7,688 bases of DNA, taken from positions 1 to 7,688 of the forward strand of contig WRCU01000064.1 in assembly GCA_009783805.1 (NCBI GenBank), in the 5' to 3' direction. The translations under genes and the position numbers were made by a program. Positions 4,993-7,688 of the stretch are shown piece by piece. Below the pieces are notes generated by a model. That model had not been told where the DNA came from. It searched no databases and saw nothing but the letters and a program-made list of their open reading frames with translations. Within the stretch, counting starts at the first letter, position 1. Each line of letters begins with the position of its first letter. The DNA is from Oscillospiraceae bacterium. Lineage in GTDB: Bacteria > Bacillota > Clostridia > WRCU01.

Positions 4993-7383
4993 ATGACAGG
5001 CGGCGTAAAGGCAAACGAACATATACCCAAGGCCAGGCGCTTTGTCCGCGCGGCGGCCCTGCCCATCGCCCTCGCCTGCCTCCTGAGCCTCGCGGCGCCC
5101 TTTGCGGCCGCGTCCCCCGCGTCATCGCAGCCGCCGTCCAGGCTCAGGCTCACGATCCTCTCGTACACCTCGATCGAGGTGCGTTGGGAGAAGGCCGTCA
5201 CCGGCGAGGGCGGCTACATAGTCGCCCGGACGGACGACCTGGGGTTCAGCTCCAACTTCTACGTGCCGGCGATGACCTACTCATACAACGACTTCACGGT
5301 CAGCGCCGGCAGGACGTACACATACAAGGTCCTCTACTACTTTTCCGGCAGCACGGCCAGGCACGACCTGACCGGCTACGTCTCCACGTCCACGTCCGCC
5401 CTCACCAGGCCGACCGCCCTGGTCGCCGTCCCGTTCTCGGACACGCGCGTCGACCTCGAGTGGGAGTACGACGACAGCAGGATCTTCCATACCGTGGTCC
5501 AAAGGAGGGCCGCGGGCGGCGAGTGGGCCGTAGTGGCCATCGTCGCAAAGGGGCAGAACCATTACGAGGACACCGGCCTTAGCCCGAACACCAGGTATTT
5601 TTACAAGGTGTGCAGCATGATGGAGGACAACGTCTACTCGACCGACTCGCCGGACGCGACCACCGGGGTCCTGGCGACGACCAGGATCACCGAGCCCGTC
5701 GGCGTAAGCGGCCACGCCCTGTCCGTCTCGGACGTCTATATATCCTGGGAGTATGCGAGCGGCGCGGTCACGTACTTCGAAGTCGAGAGGAAAGTCTCCG
5801 GGACCGACGCGTGGACGAGGTTCGTCGTCTCGCCGACGGCCATGGAGCTGACGGATTACGGCCTCACCCCGGGCCTCAAGTACGTTTACAGGGTGCGGGC
5901 GGTCAACGAGGGCGCCGGGGTCCTGTTCGACAACGTTTCCAATTGGTCCGCGGAGTTCCCCATATCGGTACTGACGCTGGAGGAGGCCTCGGAAATCCGC
6001 GCCTACACGCAGGACGGCGCGGCGCACGTGACCTGGATCGACAGGACCCTGCGGGAGTCGAACTATGAGGTATGGCGAAGGACTTCCGGAACCATATGGC
6101 GCGTCATAGCGGAGGTTTCGAAGGACTCGACGCACTATGTGGACGAGGCGGTCGAGCCCGGGGTCACGTACAGCTATAAGGTGAAGGCCGTGAACAGGCT
6201 GCTGTCCATATACTCACCGTTCTCCGCCGTCGCGACGACGAGGGTCACCGCGATGAGGCCGCCGATAAACCTGAGGTCCTCCTACGTGGAGGACAGGCGC
6301 GTCAGCCTCACCTGGACCAACGTGGAGACCGAGGAGACGGGCTACGCGGTCGAGCGGATGGGCCCCGACGGGCTCGGCTGGCGGGAGATCGTGTCCCTGC
6401 CGCCCAAGGCGTCCTCATATACCGACTCCAGCCTTGCGCCGTTCGTCAACTACCAATATAGGGTCAGGGTATTCAACAACGCCGACAGGTCCGTCGCGTA
6501 CTCGGAAACCATAGAGGTGATAACGGGCTACTCAAACCCCCCGACGAACCTGCGCGCCGTTCCCGTCTCCTCGTCGCAGCTGCGCCTGACCTGGAACGAC
6601 AACTCGAACGACGAGATATACTTCTCCGTCCAGAGGAGGGGCGCCACGCAGGGCCAGTTCCGTGAGATAGCGCGCGTGGGGGCGAACGAGACGACGTACT
6701 TCGACGAGGGCGTGACCGCGAACAACGCCTACGTGTACCGGGTGGCGGCCGTGAACGAGGCAAAAGTGCAGATGGGCTCGAACGAGGCGCAGGTCAGGAT
6801 GCCCACGCTGCGGCCCATCGCCGGGATCTACTCGGACTATTGGGCGTACCAGGCGTTTATATGCCTATATGAGAACAAGGTCATAGCCTTGGGGGCCGGT
6901 AGCCGCCTGGACCCCGAGAGGGCCCTGACCAAGGGCGAATTCGTCGGCATGCTCATGACGGCCTTCGGCCTGGAGAGGGTGGCGGTGGGCAGCTTCGCGG
7001 ACGTGCCGCCGACGCACCCATATTATAGGCACATAATGACGGCGCGGATCATAGGCATAGCCAAGGGCGGGGCCGGCAACGCGTTCAGACCCGACGACCC
7101 GCTGACTAGGCAGGACATGGCCCTTCTGACCATGCGGACCCTTAACTCGGCCGGGAAGGCCGTGAACTCGCATGGCCCGGACGTCGCCTTTCGCGGCTTC
7201 TCCGATGCCGCATCCGTCGCGGCCTACGCCAGGGACGCCATGGCGACCCTCATCGGCGAAAAGATAATCAACTATAGGCAGGTCGGCGGCGTGAGCTACC
7301 TATCCCCGGGCGCCAAGGCCACCTTGGCGGAGGCAGCCTCGATCATATACAGGACCGTCTACTACAAGGACCTCGCCGTGTAA
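4993..7383 (+). CDS. Exported cell-surface protein: six fibronectin type III domains and three SLH domains
   Basis: The 796-residue product is exported. A basic N-terminus (KARRFVR, 13-19) precedes a hydrophobic core (about 20-37), with likely signal peptidase cleavage near AAA-SPA (residues 40/41). Six fibronectin type III domains of about 90 residues follow, at roughly 47-135, 138-231, 234-328, 331-418, 422-511 and 515-605. Each shows the early Trp (as in VRWEK, LEWEY, ISWEY, VTWID, LTWTN, LTWND), a Y/F-x-V-x-R strand, and the Y-x-Y-K/R-V-x-A-V-N strand or a close variant. Three S-layer homology domains end the protein (about 610-660, 666-718, 735-790); their TRAE-type motifs read TKGE (646-649), TRQD (705-708) and TLAE (777-780). 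SLH trimers bind pyruvylated secondary cell-wall polymer, so the FN3 arm should project outward. No catalytic domain is seen; adhesin, spacer or scaffold is likely. AAGGAG (4981-4986) lies 6 bases before the ATG. Confidence 0.92.
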   Translation: MTGGVKANEHIPKARRFVRAAALPIALACLLSLAAPFAAASPASSQPPSRLRLTILSYTSIEVRWEKAVTGEGGYIVARTDDLGFSSNFYVPAMTYSYNDFTVSAGRTYTYKVLYYFSGSTARHDLTGYVSTSTSALTRPTALVAVPFSDTRVDLEWEYDDSRIFHTVVQRRAAGGEWAVVAIVAKGQNHYEDTGLSPNTRYFYKVCSMMEDNVYSTDSPDATTGVLATTRITEPVGVSGHALSVSDVYISWEYASGAVTYFEVERKVSGTDAWTRFVVSPTAMELTDYGLTPGLKYVYRVRAVNEGAGVLFDNVSNWSAEFPISVLTLEEASEIRAYTQDGAAHVTWIDRTLRESNYEVWRRTSGTIWRVIAEVSKDSTHYVDEAVEPGVTYSYKVKAVNRLLSIYSPFSAVATTRVTAMRPPINLRSSYVEDRRVSLTWTNVETEETGYAVERMGPDGLGWREIVSLPPKASSYTDSSLAPFVNYQYRVRVFNNADRSVAYSETIEVITGYSNPPTNLRAVPVSSSQLRLTWNDNSNDEIYFSVQRRGATQGQFREIARVGANETTYFDEGVTANNAYVYRVAAVNEAKVQMGSNEAQVRMPTLRPIAGIYSDYWAYQAFICLYENKVIALGAGSRLDPERALTKGEFVGMLMTAFGLERVAVGSFADVPPTHPYYRHIMTARIIGIAKGGAGNAFRPDDPLTRQDMALLTMRTLNSAGKAVNSHGPDVAFRGFSDAASVAAYARDAMATLIGEKIINYRQVGGVSYLSPGAKATLAEAASIIYRTVYYKDLAV

Positions 7384-7410
7384 CGGATCGCAGCGCCTAG
7401 GATCTAACCC

Positions 7411-7688
7411 GTCAATGCGAGGAGCGCCTGCGACGAAGCAATCCCGCCCTCGCCCTTATGCCCGTCATTGCGAGGAGCGCCTGCGACGAAGCAATCCCGC
7501 CCTCGCCCTTATGCCCGTCATTGCGAGGAGCGCCAGCGACGAAGCAATCCCGCCCTCGCCCTTATGCCCGTCATTGCGAGGAGCGCCTGCGACGAAGCAA
7601 TCCCGCCCTCGCCCTTATGCCCGTCATTGCGAGGAGCGCCTGCGACGAAGCAATCCCGCCCTCGCCCTTATGCCCGTCATTGCGAGGA
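7411..7688. repeat. 53-bp tandem array of the GTCATTGCGAGG repeat family, continuing past the window
   Basis: Five full units start at 7411, 7464, 7517, 7570 and 7623, and a sixth begins at 7676 and is cut by the window end. Each holds the same 37-bp core as the left block (GTCATTGCGAGGAG...AAGCAATCCCGC) plus a fixed 16-bp linker, CCTCGCCCTTATGCCC. Differences seen are an A for T in the first unit (GTCAATG) and an A for T at the core centre of the third unit (GCCAGCG, not GCCTGCG). The ATTGC/GCAAT arms of each core can form a small imperfect hairpin. No gene lies between 7384 and the window end, and the short gap 7384-7410 holds no clear terminator. Confidence 0.9.

Noticed and set aside
5065..5090. 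Possible lipoprotein signal (ALAC near residue 29) in the FN3/SLH protein
   Set aside because: The position three before the cysteine is Ala rather than Leu/Val/Ile, and the hydrophobic stretch continues past it to a better signal peptidase I site near residue 40.
4124..5125. Reverse-strand open frame of 333 codons across the AlkZ-related-like gene and the following gap
   Set aside because: It crosses the 11-bp array, is Arg/Pro/Ser-rich without recognisable motifs, and opposes a gene with conserved blocks.
7411..7688. Regularly spaced 37-bp repeats that resemble a CRISPR array
   Set aside because: The 16-bp linkers between cores are identical rather than unique spacers, they are too short, and no cas gene is present. 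It is a tandem array.
1..7688. Genomic island or integrated element between the two repeat blocks
   Set aside because: There is no integrase, transposase, tRNA end or change in codon use, and the repeats look like genome-wide interspersed elements rather than attachment sites.

Overview
The window is GC-rich bacterial DNA with six complete protein genes, all on the + strand, lying between two blocks of interspersed or tandem repeats of one family (about 1-271 and 7411 to the window end). No tRNA, rRNA, CRISPR array, integrase or transposase is visible. Codon use combines high GC with many AGG (Arg) and ATA (Ile) codons in every gene, so the six genes look native to one genome. The mix (UPF0237-type ACT protein, sorbose-1-phosphate-reductase-like dehydrogenase, non-HemE URO-D-fold protein, AlkZ-related-like protein, SLH-anchored surface protein) suggests an anaerobic, probably uncultured, bacterium of the Bacillota/Clostridia type. 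That assignment is inference only.

Left part (1-367): repeat copies including an exact 69-bp tandem duplication and hairpin-forming elements, then a plausible sigma70-type promoter (292-320) and a small hairpin next to a strong ribosome binding site. Centre left (368-3997): a small ACT-domain protein started by TTG; a zinc-dependent medium-chain dehydrogenase resembling L-sorbose-1-phosphate reductase; a URO-D/MtaA-fold protein whose gene begins 16 bases after the dehydrogenase; and a TrmH/SpoU-family RNA 2'-O-methyltransferase beginning 4 bases after that. The last three are so tightly packed that co-transcription is likely. The dehydrogenase and URO-D-like protein may share a pathway, while the methyltransferase looks like a housekeeping passenger.

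Centre right (3998-4992): a tandem array of 17-bp units leads into a 232-residue protein resembling AlkZ-related proteins, and the end of that gene runs into an 11-bp tandem array. Right part (4993-7383): a 796-residue exported protein with a signal peptide, six fibronectin type III domains and three C-terminal S-layer homology domains, probably a cell-surface adhesin or scaffold held on the cell-wall polymer. From 7411 to the window end lies a 53-bp tandem array, five full units plus a partial one, that continues outside the window.

The most unusual theme is that short tandem repeats of different period (28, 21, 17, 11, 53 and 69 bp) sit at almost every gene boundary, several of them overlapping start codons, ribosome binding sites or stop codons. 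I see no defence system or other clearly new multi-gene system. The best candidates for a second look are the repeat-built translation signals, the SorE-like/URO-D-like pair with an incomplete zinc site, and the AlkZ-related-like protein.
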